Shown here piece by piece: positions 34,169-42,825 of a stretch of 64,000 nt of DNA (positions within the stretch are counted from its first letter, which is position 1; every line of letters starts with the position of its first letter). The notes beneath the pieces were generated by a model. It worked only from the letters and a program-made list of their open reading frames with translations. It was not told where the DNA came from and did no database searches. This stretch comes from Candidatus Bathyarchaeia archaeon (lineage in GTDB: Archaea; Thermoproteota; Bathyarchaeia; Bathyarchaeales; Bathyarchaeaceae). The position numbers and the translations under genes were made by a program. The stretch covers positions 1 to 64,000 of the forward strand of contig DATETJ010000012.1 in NCBI GenBank assembly GCA_035283685.1, read 5' to 3'.

Positions 34169-34362
34169 TGCACGCGCCTTCAACTTGAAATAGAGTTTGC
34201 TCTTGCCTTTAAAATTGTAGATGGCTTACGCAGGGTTCCAGTCCTAGAGCGGTTCAGAAGCCGCCCGTTCCGGTCTAGTTTAATCCAGACTCTGAGAGGC
34301 TCTTCTTGGTCTGCAACCGCTGATCAGCTAGCCATTGTTGGTAAGAGTTTATTTTCATAAGG

Positions 34363-34372
34363 CTTTTATATG
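34363..34372 (+). promoter_or_regulatory. TATA box of the Sm-like gene
   Basis: CTTTTATATG lies 48–57 bases before ATG 34420. Confidence 0.5.
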
Positions 34373-34419
34373 AAGATGGTTTGGTGATTAGTTAGCTTTG
34401 AAATGTTGGCGGTGCATTT

Positions 34420-34659
34420 ATGGAACCTAGCAAAAAGCCCTTGAACGTTCTAACGAAGAACTTAAACACTTATGTGGTTATCACGCTGAAAAACGGTATT
34501 GAGTACCATGGTACAATGGTGCGGTGCGACGGTTACATGAACCTGTTGTTAGATGGTGCTTCAGAACACGTAAACGACACGTTAGTCGCAAGTTATGGTA
34601 ACGTTCTGGTTAGGGGAAACAACATACTTTACATAGCTATAGATGTGCCGCACAAGTGA
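34420..34659 (+). CDS. Archaeal Sm-like (LSm) RNA-binding protein
   Basis: The product (79 residues) has both Sm motifs: VVITLKNGIEYHGTMVRCDGYMNLLLDGA (Sm1 with the D-x-φ-M-N loop) and GNVLVRGNNILYIA (Sm2). Archaeal SmAPs form heptameric rings that bind U-rich RNA and tRNA precursors. It is transcribed alone from a clear TATA box. Confidence 0.95.
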   Translation: MEPSKKPLNVLTKNLNTYVVITLKNGIEYHGTMVRCDGYMNLLLDGASEHVNDTLVASYGNVLVRGNNILYIAIDVPHK

Positions 34660-34701
34660 AGACAAAGGCAGCAAGGTTTTAACTGCGTTTAATTCTGTCA
34701 T

Positions 34702-34708
34702 AAAAAAA
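34702..34708 (-). terminator. Oligo-T terminator of the winged-helix gene
   Basis: Seven A on the plus strand lie after a short hairpin (CCCTGCCCTAAGGG), about 60 bases beyond the stop of the gene at 34770. Confidence 0.45.
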
Positions 34709-34769
34709 GAGGAGACCCTGCCCTAAGGGACTTCGATTCTCAAAAATAGAAGAAGACGAGCCGGCTGCC

Positions 34770-35111
34770 TTAATATAAGCTTGGTGGCAGTGGCCTGTTA
34801 GTGATTGCGTTTGCTCCTGCCCTTGCTTCCTCGATTATTGGTAGCACGGATCTTAGTTCTCTGAAGTATTTGAGCACTGTTGAACCGCGTTCGGTTATGG
34901 CGTAGACTATGCGTTTCTTGCCCACGGTTTTTTCTTCAACTAGATTGTTGGCGATTAAGAAGTCTAAGTATTCTTTCAAGACGCTGCAGTTGACGTTGGC
35001 TTTGTACATTATGTGTGTAAGTTTCAGTGGACCGTGTCGTGCCAAAACCTTGAGTATATCAATGTACATTTCGAGTTTGGATCTTCGCACGATTTTTTTC
35101 CACCTTTCCAT
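34770..35111 (-). CDS. Winged-helix transcriptional regulator
   Basis: The product (113 residues) is a compact winged helix: SKLEMYIDILKVLARHGPLKLTHIMYKANVNCSVLKEYLDFLIANNLVEEKTVGKKRIVYAITERGSTVLKYF. This is the archaeal COG3432 pattern (ArnR/Sso-type). A small basic protein is encoded 28 bases upstream and is probably in the same transcript. Confidence 0.85.
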   Translation of the reverse strand: MERWKKIVRRSKLEMYIDILKVLARHGPLKLTHIMYKANVNCSVLKEYLDFLIANNLVEEKTVGKKRIVYAITERGSTVLKYFRELRSVLPIIEEARAGANAITNRPLPPSLY

Positions 35112-35139
35112 CTTGTTTTGGTTTTCGCATATAAATGAT

Positions 35140-35355
35140 TTATGGATTCAAAATACGTTTTGTGCGGGTGTACCGCCCAGTTTTCGCCTCTATTTTGATG
35201 AATAGGCTTATTCTGTTGAGGAAAGCTGTGACGATGTCGTCTGCTAGCACGGACTGCATGTCTTGGCTTAGGCTCTTCATTTCATCCTTGAAGACTTTTC
35301 TCATCTTGGTTTGCAATTGCTGTCTTCGTGTTTGAGTTAAAGCCATTGCTTGCAT
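35140..35355 (-). CDS. Small helical protein upstream of the winged-helix regulator
   Basis: The product (71 residues) includes QTRRQQLQTKMRKVFKDEMKSLSQDMQSVLADDIVTAFLNRISLF, two amphipathic helices with a basic tail. ATG 35355 has AGGAGA eight bases before it. No family is recognised, but the ribosome-binding site, composition and short gap to the regulator support a real gene. Confidence 0.6.
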   Translation of the reverse strand: MQAMALTQTRRQQLQTKMRKVFKDEMKSLSQDMQSVLADDIVTAFLNRISLFIKIEAKTGRYTRTKRILNP

Positions 35356-35878
35356 GAGGCGAATCTCCTATTGCGCTTGACTGCATGCTTTGACGGTTTC
35401 TGTTTAAGTAAATTATGAATTTAGAATTCACGTTCATGTTTACGTTAGGGGTGGAGAGTCTATTAGTATGTGTGCTGAAAAAATTTTTGAGGTTGGGTTG
35501 AGTGGTTTCTGTTTGTGGTTTGGGTGCTGTTTGCCGTTGGATTGACGTTTCAGCGTCTGTTGGCTGGTGTTTTGTGGTGTGGTTCTGCATGGTTTGTGGT
35601 GCGGTTCAACATAGTTATGCGTGATTATGGCATGTAGCCGAGTTCTGCGGGAAGAGAAATTTCAAAAGAAGAAGGAAACAATCGCTTAGCGCCTTCTTCT
35701 ACCAGAATGTTCCGTTAAGACAGAGAGTTGCGCTTGTTCTGTTTTGTGTTTTGACTGCGTGTTGCTTCGCTTTGACTGGTGTGTCAGGCTCTGATTGGCT
35801 TGTAAGGCTTCCAGTCGTCGCCTCATATCATTCGTCAATAATTGCAGGCGTAGCCTACGTAATGCGTTTGTTACGGGT
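35356..35878. other. Gene-free stretch, T/G-rich on the plus strand
   Basis: These 523 bases are strongly T/G-rich between 35480 and 35630 and show no recognisable protein on either strand. A reading frame at 35686–35925 on the minus strand overlaps the dehydrogenase and has a low-complexity basic product, so it is not called. A terminator-like hairpin is at 35667–35700. Confidence 0.5.
35660..35700 (-). terminator. Hairpin terminator downstream of the 3-hydroxyacyl-CoA dehydrogenase
   Basis: On the minus strand AGAAGAAGG and CCTTCTTCT (35667–35675 and 35692–35700) form a nine-base stem with a 16-base loop, followed by TTTT. It lies about 180 bases past the dehydrogenase stop. The word GCGCCTTCTTCT recurs in a similar hairpin at 53464–53497. 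Confidence 0.45.
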
Positions 35879-36730
35879 TTAGTATTCGTAGAATCCTTTT
35901 CTAGTTTTAATTCCCAGGTGTCCATTCTTCACTTTTTCAACTAGGATTGGGCAGGGCTTGAATTTTTCTCCAAACGCTTCGTACAGATGCTCCAGCACTG
36001 CTAATGCCACATCCAACCCGACAAAGTCAGCAAGTCGGAAAGGGCCAGCTGGAAAATTCATGCCCAGAGTCACAGCCTTATCCACGTCTTCCATGGTAGT
36101 CTTCTTCTCCTCAAACACCAGCTGCACTGCCTCATTTAGCATGGGCAGAACCAGACGATTAACAATGAACCCAGGCGAGTCCATGACAGTCACTGTTTCT
36201 TTGCCCAATCCACGTATGAAACCGTCAGCGGCTAATCTAGTTTCCTCGCTAGTTTGTTCAGCTATGACAACTTCAACCAGTTTCATAGCGTAGGGTGGGT
36301 TAAAGAAGTGCAGACCAATGACTTTGTCTGGACGCTCTGTGGTCTTTGCCATTTCAGTTATGCTTAACGCGGAAGTGTTAGAGGCTAAAACAGTGTGCGC
36401 AGGGCAGTTTTCATCAAGCTTCTTGAAAACCTCTTTCTTAACGTTCATGTCTTCATTGACTGCTTCGATGACAATGTCGACGTCTCGGGCGGCATCTGCC
36501 ATATTTGTTGTGCCTTTGACTTTGCTCATTACCGCTTCAGCTTCTTTGGGCATGAGTTTTCCACGGCTCACTCCGTCCACTATCATCTGTCGAATTCGGG
36601 TTACGCCTCGTCTCAATAGTTCTTCGTTTACTTCGGTTATCGCTACTTCGCAGCCTTTCATCGCACAGATGTACGCTATGCCTGACCCCATTGCGCCGGC
36701 GCCGATGACGGCCACTTTCTTAATTTCCAA
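35879..36730 (-). CDS. 3-hydroxybutyryl-CoA dehydrogenase
   Basis: The product (283 residues) begins with the NAD fold VAVIGAGAMGSGIAYICA and has the 3-hydroxyacyl-CoA dehydrogenase signature GLHFFNPPYAMKLVEVV with the catalytic His, then SPGFIVNRLVLPMLNEAV and the helical C-domain (GMNFPAGPFRLADFVGLD). It oxidises 3-hydroxyacyl-CoA with NAD(P). It stands alone, but acyl-CoA genes recur in this window (thiolase-like, DUF35, SCP2). Confidence 0.94.
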   Translation of the reverse strand: MEIKKVAVIGAGAMGSGIAYICAMKGCEVAITEVNEELLRRGVTRIRQMIVDGVSRGKLMPKEAEAVMSKVKGTTNMADAARDVDIVIEAVNEDMNVKKEVFKKLDENCPAHTVLASNTSALSITEMAKTTERPDKVIGLHFFNPPYAMKLVEVVIAEQTSEETRLAADGFIRGLGKETVTVMDSPGFIVNRLVLPMLNEAVQLVFEEKKTTMEDVDKAVTLGMNFPAGPFRLADFVGLDVALAVLEHLYEAFGEKFKPCPILVEKVKNGHLGIKTRKGFYEY

Positions 36731-36879
36731 GTTTCTTGGTCCTCCAATAGTCAGAGATGCCAGAGAGATGAAGCCTAGTTTCCCTTTTTATGCTTAAAAC
36801 ATTATTACTCGATTCTTTGATTGGGATTTCGGCAAATTTAAATGCCTAGCGTCTGTAACTTCACACGGGATTGAGGGGC

Positions 36880-38295
36880 ATGAATTCACATATCGAAGAC
36901 TTGATGGGCAAAACCATTAAGCATGCGCTGACGAATGGAGCAGACTTCGCTGAAGCCAAAGGCGAAGACACGACAACGCGAAACATTGAAGCTGTGAACA
37001 AAGAGACGCGGACAGTGTCGCAAGTCCGCAACATAGGCATTGGGATCAGAGCCTTCTGTGGAAAAGCAAACGGGTTCTCATTCTCAAACATGTTGAACGA
37101 AGAAAATGTTTTTCATGCAGCTGAAACAGCCGTGAAAATCGCCAACGCTTCCTCCAAGAAGACGCTTATGAAAATGAAACTCGCAGAAGTTAAAGCAGTC
37201 CAAGAAAAACGGTCAACAAACGTGGCTAAGCATCCAAAGGATGTTTCGCTTGACGAGAAGAAGGACCTGTGCTTTCGGCAATGTCAAACCGCTATGGAAG
37301 CAGGTAAGCAGATAGCCAACGTTCGAAGTCTTTTCGGAGAATATTATGGTACCATATTCTATGCAAACAGCGAAGGAACAAGCGTTGCATACGAGCCCCT
37401 TCTAGTAGGCTTGACGGTCTCATGTGTGGCTAAGAAAGGCGAGCTTATAGTTGACGCTCGAGACGCTCACGGAGGAACAGCCGGGTTGACGGCATTCGAG
37501 GAAGAAAAGCACACACCAGAAAAAATGGCTGAAAACGCTGCAAAGTGGGCGCTTGAGAAACTGAAGGCGAAGCCGGCGCCCGCGGGAAAATTCGACGCAG
37601 TGATTGATCAATCACTTGCCGGAGTGCTTGCTCACGAATCTTTTGGACACTTGTCGGAGGCAGATTTCGTGGTTGTGGGCGGTTCACCGCTAACAGGAAG
37701 AATCGGTCAAAAACTGGGAACAGACATCGTGTCAATTGTTGATGAAGGTCTTCCACAAAATGGAGGTTACAGTGTGCATTTTGACGACGAAGGAGTCCCG
37801 TGCTCACGCGTCGAGATTCTAAAGAACGGAGTATTAACCCATTTTCTCCAGAACAGGCTCACCGCGAGAGTTTTGAAAATGGAGCCCACGGGAAACGCTC
37901 GAAGCCAAGATTACTCCTTTGAACCAATTGTTAGGATGAGAAACACCTATTTTGCTTCAGGCGACCGCAAACCCGAGGAAGCCTTAAGCGAGCTGAAACA
38001 GGGAATTTACGCGATTGACACTGCAGGCGGACAAGTTCAGGAAACTGGCACGTTTCTATTCAAAGCGATAAGAGGCTACTGGGTAGAAAACGGAGAGAAA
38101 AAGTATCCGCTACGAGATGTGGCGTTAACAGGGAACATTCTTGAGCTCCTTAAGAATGTGGAAGCTGTCTGTAACGATCTTGAACTGCACAGCACTCCTT
38201 TTGGAGGTTGCGGAAAGATCGAACAGCGCGCATTCGTGGGCACAGGTGGACCGCATATGCGGATAAAGAACGTTCAGTTTGGAGGTGCACGGTGA
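36880..38295 (+). CDS. tldD: TldD metalloprotease subunit
   Basis: The product (471 residues from ATG 36880) has the TldD zinc motif AHESFGHLSEAD (H-E-x-x-x-H) and downstream NGVLTHFLQNRLTA and the GNILELL region. TldD and TldE form a protease that trims unfolded peptides through a narrow pore. A TTG three codons earlier is an alternative start, since GAGGGG is very close to the ATG. TldE follows immediately. Confidence 0.93.
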   Translation: MNSHIEDLMGKTIKHALTNGADFAEAKGEDTTTRNIEAVNKETRTVSQVRNIGIGIRAFCGKANGFSFSNMLNEENVFHAAETAVKIANASSKKTLMKMKLAEVKAVQEKRSTNVAKHPKDVSLDEKKDLCFRQCQTAMEAGKQIANVRSLFGEYYGTIFYANSEGTSVAYEPLLVGLTVSCVAKKGELIVDARDAHGGTAGLTAFEEEKHTPEKMAENAAKWALEKLKAKPAPAGKFDAVIDQSLAGVLAHESFGHLSEADFVVVGGSPLTGRIGQKLGTDIVSIVDEGLPQNGGYSVHFDDEGVPCSRVEILKNGVLTHFLQNRLTARVLKMEPTGNARSQDYSFEPIVRMRNTYFASGDRKPEEALSELKQGIYAIDTAGGQVQETGTFLFKAIRGYWVENGEKKYPLRDVALTGNILELLKNVEAVCNDLELHSTPFGGCGKIEQRAFVGTGGPHMRIKNVQFGGAR

Positions 38296-38296
38296 G

Positions 38297-39742
38297 ATGG
38301 AAGAGCAACTGAAGTCAGTTGGAAACAAAGCAATGAATCACGCTCAGAAACTTGGCGCCCTCGAAGCCGAAATCTTCCTTTACATTGAGAATCACACATC
38401 TGTGAAGTTCGTCGGAGGCATTTTCGCTTCGAGAAGCAAAGCCATCAAGGGCTTAAAGGGCACTTTTGCACGGATTGCTGAGCCATGGATCAAGAAGAAA
38501 GGCATTCCAATAGTCAGTAGTGGAACCAAAGCGGGCGTGGGCGTAAGAGCCGTAATAAATAAGGCGATCGGATTCTCCAGCGTGTCAAGCCTTGAGGAAA
38601 CCAAAGTGCTGGAGGCAGTGGAAGAAGCCGTTAAAATAGCCAAAATCCGACCGCCTGACCCTAATTGGATTTCGCTGCCTGACCCGAAAACACCAAACGA
38701 GAAAGGAGGAATCTTCGACAACAAGATCGCGGACTTGAGCGCTGACCGAATTCTGGAAATGAGCGCTAACTGCTGCACGGCGGCTGGTGACTATGATAAA
38801 AGAATCATGCAGGCAATGTCGATGATTACAGCTGACTCGTTAACGTGGGGCATAGTCAACACGAAAGGCATTGAAGTGTTTGACAAGGGAACAGCGTTCT
38901 CAGCTTACGTTGGAACAAAGGCGAAGTCCAAAGGCGAAGAAGTGTCTAGCGGCGACTTTCTTATCTCAAGAACTCTAACTGAGAATGTGACACCAATTGC
39001 TGTTAGCGCTTCAAAGAGAACCGTTGAATGTTTTGGCAAAAGAACACTGCCAGAGAAGCATGTGGGTCCGGTTGTTTTTGAAAATGAAAGTTGGGCTCAG
39101 CTCTTCGCTGTGATATTCACCGCCGGTATTTCAGGCTACAATGTACAGGAAAACCGCTCAGTGCTCAAAGATAAACTGAGCCAAAAGGTTGCAGAAGAGA
39201 AGGTGTCAATTCTTGATGATGGAACACTGCCCGAAGGCATTGGAACAGCCAAAATGGACGACGAAGGCGTTCCCAGACAAAAGACTCCAATAATCGAGAA
39301 AGGCGTGTTAACTAGCTTTCTGTATGATAACTACTCTGCAAGGCGGGAGTCTCGAGAAAGCACAGGCAATTCAAGCAGGCGTAGAGACCCCGTGGCTGCT
39401 TACTCAAACCAGCCTATGATCAGGCCTTCGAACATGATACTAGAGCCTGGAGCACGCAGCCTAGAAGCATTGATAGGTGAAGTCAAGAATGGAGTGCTGG
39501 TGAAAGGTTCGTTGATTGGCGCGGGACACTCAAACGTTGTTACTGGCGATTTCTCAGTGACCGCGGACAACGCCTTCAAGATAGAGAACGGCGCGGTTGC
39601 ATATCCGCTCAAGGCATGCAGTGTGGCGGGAAACCTTTACCAAGCCTTGAATTCTATAGTGGCTATAGGAAATGATTCAAGAACCTTTGGATCTGTGATC
39701 AATCCCTCAGTTGCCATAGAGAAAATAGTTGCATCTACCTAG
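38297..39742 (+). CDS. tldE: TldE/PmbA protease subunit
   Basis: The product (481 residues from ATG 38297) is a TldD/PmbA-family protein without an H-E-x-x-x-H motif, as expected for the non-catalytic TldE partner. It has KRTVECFGKRTLPEKHVGPVVFENESW and KTPIIEKGVLTSFLYDNYSARRE. GGAGGTG, inside the last codons of tldD, lies nine bases before the ATG and couples the two genes. Confidence 0.92.
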   Translation: MEEQLKSVGNKAMNHAQKLGALEAEIFLYIENHTSVKFVGGIFASRSKAIKGLKGTFARIAEPWIKKKGIPIVSSGTKAGVGVRAVINKAIGFSSVSSLEETKVLEAVEEAVKIAKIRPPDPNWISLPDPKTPNEKGGIFDNKIADLSADRILEMSANCCTAAGDYDKRIMQAMSMITADSLTWGIVNTKGIEVFDKGTAFSAYVGTKAKSKGEEVSSGDFLISRTLTENVTPIAVSASKRTVECFGKRTLPEKHVGPVVFENESWAQLFAVIFTAGISGYNVQENRSVLKDKLSQKVAEEKVSILDDGTLPEGIGTAKMDDEGVPRQKTPIIEKGVLTSFLYDNYSARRESRESTGNSSRRRDPVAAYSNQPMIRPSNMILEPGARSLEALIGEVKNGVLVKGSLIGAGHSNVVTGDFSVTADNAFKIENGAVAYPLKACSVAGNLYQALNSIVAIGNDSRTFGSVINPSVAIEKIVAST

Positions 39743-39816
39743 ACTTCATTGATATTTATCCACAGTTCGACGGGATTTGAGCGATACGCTGTTCCTCCAT
39801 CTCTAATGGGTAAAGG

Positions 39817-39823
39817 TTTTTTT
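39817..39823 (+). terminator. Oligo-T terminator after tldE
   Basis: Seven T lie about 75 bases past the tldE stop. Confidence 0.45.
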
Positions 39824-39876
39824 GTCGTGACGCTTAAGCACATGCTTCTCAAAAGTGTTTAACCACCGGTGACATA

Positions 39877-41142
39877 GTGCTCCACGCTTTCAAGACTGAT
39901 TTAGGCGCGCTGTTGAAATATTCGCAGTTATTTCCGCTCTGCTTCGCGGTGTTTGTGAGCATGCTAGGCTTCGGATTAGTGATGCCTCTTTTGCCCTTAT
40001 ACGCGAGGGATTTTGGAGCAACGGGGTTGCAGTTGGGCATGTTAACTGCGTCTTTTGCATTGACCAGGGCAGTGGCTACTTTGCCTGGAGGATGGGTTGC
40101 CGATAAAGCTGGCAGGAAAAAACCGATAGTATTTGGATTGCTCATGTACTCCGTTGTAATGGCGTTGTACGGCTTTTCTCAAGACGTTAACCAACTAATT
40201 CTGCTGAGGGCTATTCAAGGCTTGGCTTCCGGGGTGGTCTGGCCCGTTATTAGCACCATGGTTGTTGACATTGTGCAGCCGAATGACAGAGCCAAGGCGC
40301 TGGGACTTTACGAAACCATGTGGTTTCTCGGCATGATAGTGGGTCCAGCATTAGGAGGCATATTGGCAGGCTTATTCTCAATTAGCGTGCCGTTCTTCGT
40401 GTGCGGCGGCTTAGCCTTCATGACAACAATCCTCATGGTTTTCACAGTTCGCGAAACCATCCCAACAATAAACGATAATCATGACGCGTTTCATGCACGA
40501 AAGAATGCTTCAACAGTGTTAACTTCCAGCACCAATGTGCGAGGGAGACTTCAGGGAATAAGGCAGTTGACACCTTATCCTCGCATCTTCTGTGGCCTTT
40601 GCGTTGCACGGTTCATAATCGCTTTTTCCAATTCGCTTATTCAGCCTGTGCTATCCGTGTACGCTAATGAAGTGTTGGGCATTTCAGAAATCGGTGTTGG
40701 AATGCTCTTCACAGTTATGAGCATCGTGACTTTGCTGGCGACCTTGCCCATGGGAGTGATTGCGGATAACACGGGAAGAAAGCCGATGCTTATGATGGGA
40801 AAAGTCTTCGATGGGGCTTCCGCGTTTCTCGTCATATTTTCGGGGAGCTTCTGGCCTTTGCTTTTGGTCATGATGTTAAGAGGTTTCGGACGTGGAGCAA
40901 CAAGCCCGCCGATAACCGCAATGTTCTCAACTGTTGTGCCTTCGTCGATGAGGGCAAAAGGCATGGGGGTCTTTAACAGTTTTCAGAATCTCGGTCTAGT
41001 TGTAGGTTCCTTCATTGCAGGCTTTCTCTATGAATTCTACTCTCCGGTAACTCCTTTCATCGCTTGCGGCGTTATCAGTTTCATCGGTGTGGCTCTAGTG
41101 TGGCTCATGGTATCTGAACCCAAGCCACACCAGAATTGCTGA
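39877..41142 (+). CDS. MFS transporter
   Basis: The product (421 residues from GTG 39877) has twelve helices, motif A GGWVADKAGRKKP after helix 2 and GVIADNTGRKPM in the second half, and the antiporter-type LGLYETMWFLGMIVGPALGG in helix 5. It is likely a drug or metabolite exporter. The substrate is unknown. Confidence 0.88.
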   Translation: MLHAFKTDLGALLKYSQLFPLCFAVFVSMLGFGLVMPLLPLYARDFGATGLQLGMLTASFALTRAVATLPGGWVADKAGRKKPIVFGLLMYSVVMALYGFSQDVNQLILLRAIQGLASGVVWPVISTMVVDIVQPNDRAKALGLYETMWFLGMIVGPALGGILAGLFSISVPFFVCGGLAFMTTILMVFTVRETIPTINDNHDAFHARKNASTVLTSSTNVRGRLQGIRQLTPYPRIFCGLCVARFIIAFSNSLIQPVLSVYANEVLGISEIGVGMLFTVMSIVTLLATLPMGVIADNTGRKPMLMMGKVFDGASAFLVIFSGSFWPLLLVMMLRGFGRGATSPPITAMFSTVVPSSMRAKGMGVFNSFQNLGLVVGSFIAGFLYEFYSPVTPFIACGVISFIGVALVWLMVSEPKPHQNC

Positions 41143-41156
41143 GCTCTTGCGATTTT

Positions 41157-41516
41157 CTAGACTTCAAGCATTACTGTGGTTACAAGCCTTCCTAAAGCGA
41201 AGCCTTCATGTCCAGCGCCGACCAGAACGAGTTCCCATGCTTTCATGGCGTCGCCGATGCGTTTTCTGCCTGTGAAAACCTCTGAAAGAGTTTTCGATGA
41301 GCTTTTGAAGGTCAGATCGGGCGCGGGATATTCTCCGTCTAAGACCTTCATTTTTCCATTCTGGACGACCAAATAGAATTTTTCAGCGTCTGTCTCGAAC
41401 TGAATGACTTTGCCGTGGTAATGGTCTACCCAGTCTTTCATGATTCTCTGTCCATCATTGCTTCTGTTGGCCTTCATGGCGACGGCGTCAAAGAGCTTTT
41501 TTGCCGCCATGCTCAT
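41157..41516 (-). CDS. SCP2 sterol-binding-domain protein
   Basis: The product (119 residues) fits the SCP2 fold: GKVIQFETDAEKFYLVVQNGKMKVLDGEYPAPDLTFKSSSKTLSEVFTGRKRIGDAM. The fold binds lipids or acyl-CoA in a hydrophobic tunnel. It is the last of four coupled genes (nitroreductase, two small unknown proteins, SCP2). Its ATG overlaps the stop of the gene before it. Confidence 0.85.
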   Translation of the reverse strand: MSMAAKKLFDAVAMKANRSNDGQRIMKDWVDHYHGKVIQFETDAEKFYLVVQNGKMKVLDGEYPAPDLTFKSSSKTLSEVFTGRKRIGDAMKAWELVLVGAGHEGFALGRLVTTVMLEV

Positions 41517-41800
41517 GTTGCTTCCACTCCTTCAACCCAGGCTTTGATCGCTTCTAAGGCTGCTTTGTCCACATTGATGTGTGATATGTTTCCGAATTTT
41601 CTCCTGATTGCTTGCAGGAAGCGATTGTAGAAGTCTTGTTCCATTATGAGGTTGACTCTTCCTTTTCTGTTGTCCACTAGCGCTTGGGAAACGTATTTTG
41701 TGAACTTGAAGGATTCGTGTTCGATGTCTTCGAGTTTTAGGTCGGGGAAGCCAAGCCATTCGCCAGACGGTTGCTTTCGGTACTTTGGCGCTGCGCTCAC
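41513..41800 (-). CDS. Small unknown protein of the nitroreductase–SCP2 operon (b)
   Basis: The product (95 residues) reads YRKQPSGEWLGFPDLKLEDIEHESFKFTKYVSQALVDNRKGRVNLIMEQDFYNRFLQAIRRKFG, an alpha/beta domain with no recognised family. It ends by overlapping the SCP2 start (41513–41516) and begins three bases after the previous stop. That is strong evidence of a joint function. Confidence 0.7.
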   Translation of the reverse strand: MSAAPKYRKQPSGEWLGFPDLKLEDIEHESFKFTKYVSQALVDNRKGRVNLIMEQDFYNRFLQAIRRKFGNISHINVDKAALEAIKAWVEGVEAT

Positions 41801-41802
41801 CT

Positions 41803-42048
41803 TTATTTCACCTCTGTCATCTTAACGAGTTCTTCGCCTGTGGCTTTAGCTAATCCTGTGAGGAAAGGCCACTGAACAACAAAGTATAGACCGTTTCCTT
41901 CACGCCACCTGCCCGTGTAAACTCGTCCGCCAGTTACAGTGGCAAACTGGGACAGTATGATTTCGCATGCCCGTTCAACAGGTAAGTTGCAGTCTTTGGC
42001 TATCTCCCGCATTTTTTCTTTAGCTTCAGATGTTAACTCTATGTTCAT
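41803..42048 (-). CDS. Small unknown protein of the nitroreductase–SCP2 operon (a)
   Basis: The product (81 residues from ATG 42048) begins MNIELTSEAKEKMREIAKDCNLPVERACEIILSQF, two helices like a ribbon- or iron–sulfur-assembly-type small protein, then GRVYTGRWREGNGLYFVVQWPF. ATG 42048 overlaps the nitroreductase stop as ATGA, which fixes the start against the longer open frame. Confidence 0.7.
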   Translation of the reverse strand: MNIELTSEAKEKMREIAKDCNLPVERACEIILSQFATVTGGRVYTGRWREGNGLYFVVQWPFLTGLAKATGEELVKMTEVK

Positions 42049-42746
42049 TTCTTTTCCTGCTCCTTGCTGAAGGCTAAGCGGCGATACGGGTTGCCCCAAC
42101 GTTCATTGTACATGACGCCTTCCATTGGAAAACGCGACGGTCCTAACATGCGTTTCTCCTTTGGCACGCCTATACAGAGGACCCCTATAGGCTCCCAAGT
42201 TCTGGGCACTCCGAGTTTGTCGCATAGCAGTTCTTTGTGTCTGTAATCGGATATGGCGAGCGCCATCCAGCCGCAGCCGTAGCCTAAAGAGTGCGCCGTT
42301 AGCCACATTTGAAGCATACCCATGGCTACGACAACTGAGCCGAACAGCTCCATTGCATATGGCAGATGAGCATCGTGGAAGAATTCTGAGCCAAAGCCGA
42401 TGACCACCGTGTCGGAGTATTTTGGATACGCGAAAAGGCTACCGTCTCTTATGTTTGCGAATTCAGTTGGTCTTGCGTGATCGGGTAAATACCAGAGTCT
42501 TCCCGCTGTCAACTCGTAGGGTTGGGCGCCGAAGACTTCACGCGCCGTTTCCATTGAAACTTCAGCGATCAAGTTCTTCATTTCTTGGTCTTCTCGAATG
42601 ACGACGTAACGCCACATCTGCAGGTTTTCTGGCGAAGGCGCATAGCGTGCTGCATCCAGAATCATTTCAATGTGTTCGTCTGGGATGCGTTGACCAGTAA
42701 ATTCTCTTACACTTCTCCTAGTTTTGATGGCTTCCAACAACTCCAT
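42045..42746 (-). CDS. Nitroreductase-family FMN protein
   Basis: The product (233 residues) has the nitroreductase N-terminus LLEAIKTRRSVREFTGQRIPDEHIEMILDAARYAPSPENLQMWRYVVI, with the FMN-binding RRSVR and the S-x-x-N-x-Q-x-W region. GMLQMWLTAHSLGYGCGWMA and the GVPKEK turn come near the end. It is the first gene of a four-gene operon ending with an SCP2 lipid-binding protein. The substrate is not known and could be a lipid-linked or quinone-like compound. Confidence 0.87.
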   Translation of the reverse strand: MELLEAIKTRRSVREFTGQRIPDEHIEMILDAARYAPSPENLQMWRYVVIREDQEMKNLIAEVSMETAREVFGAQPYELTAGRLWYLPDHARPTEFANIRDGSLFAYPKYSDTVVIGFGSEFFHDAHLPYAMELFGSVVVAMGMLQMWLTAHSLGYGCGWMALAISDYRHKELLCDKLGVPRTWEPIGVLCIGVPKEKRMLGPSRFPMEGVMYNERWGNPYRRLAFSKEQEKK

Positions 42747-42825
42747 GAACGAGTTCCACCCCGAACCGTAGCTTTATTCAGATTTACGCTTATAGAATTG
42801 TTGTCGTCTTCTGTCAGAAACTGGT

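Noticed and set aside
35686-35925. Minus-strand 79-codon frame overlapping the dehydrogenase end
   Set aside because: The first part lies in another frame of the dehydrogenase gene. The product is low-complexity and basic, and a terminator hairpin lies within it.
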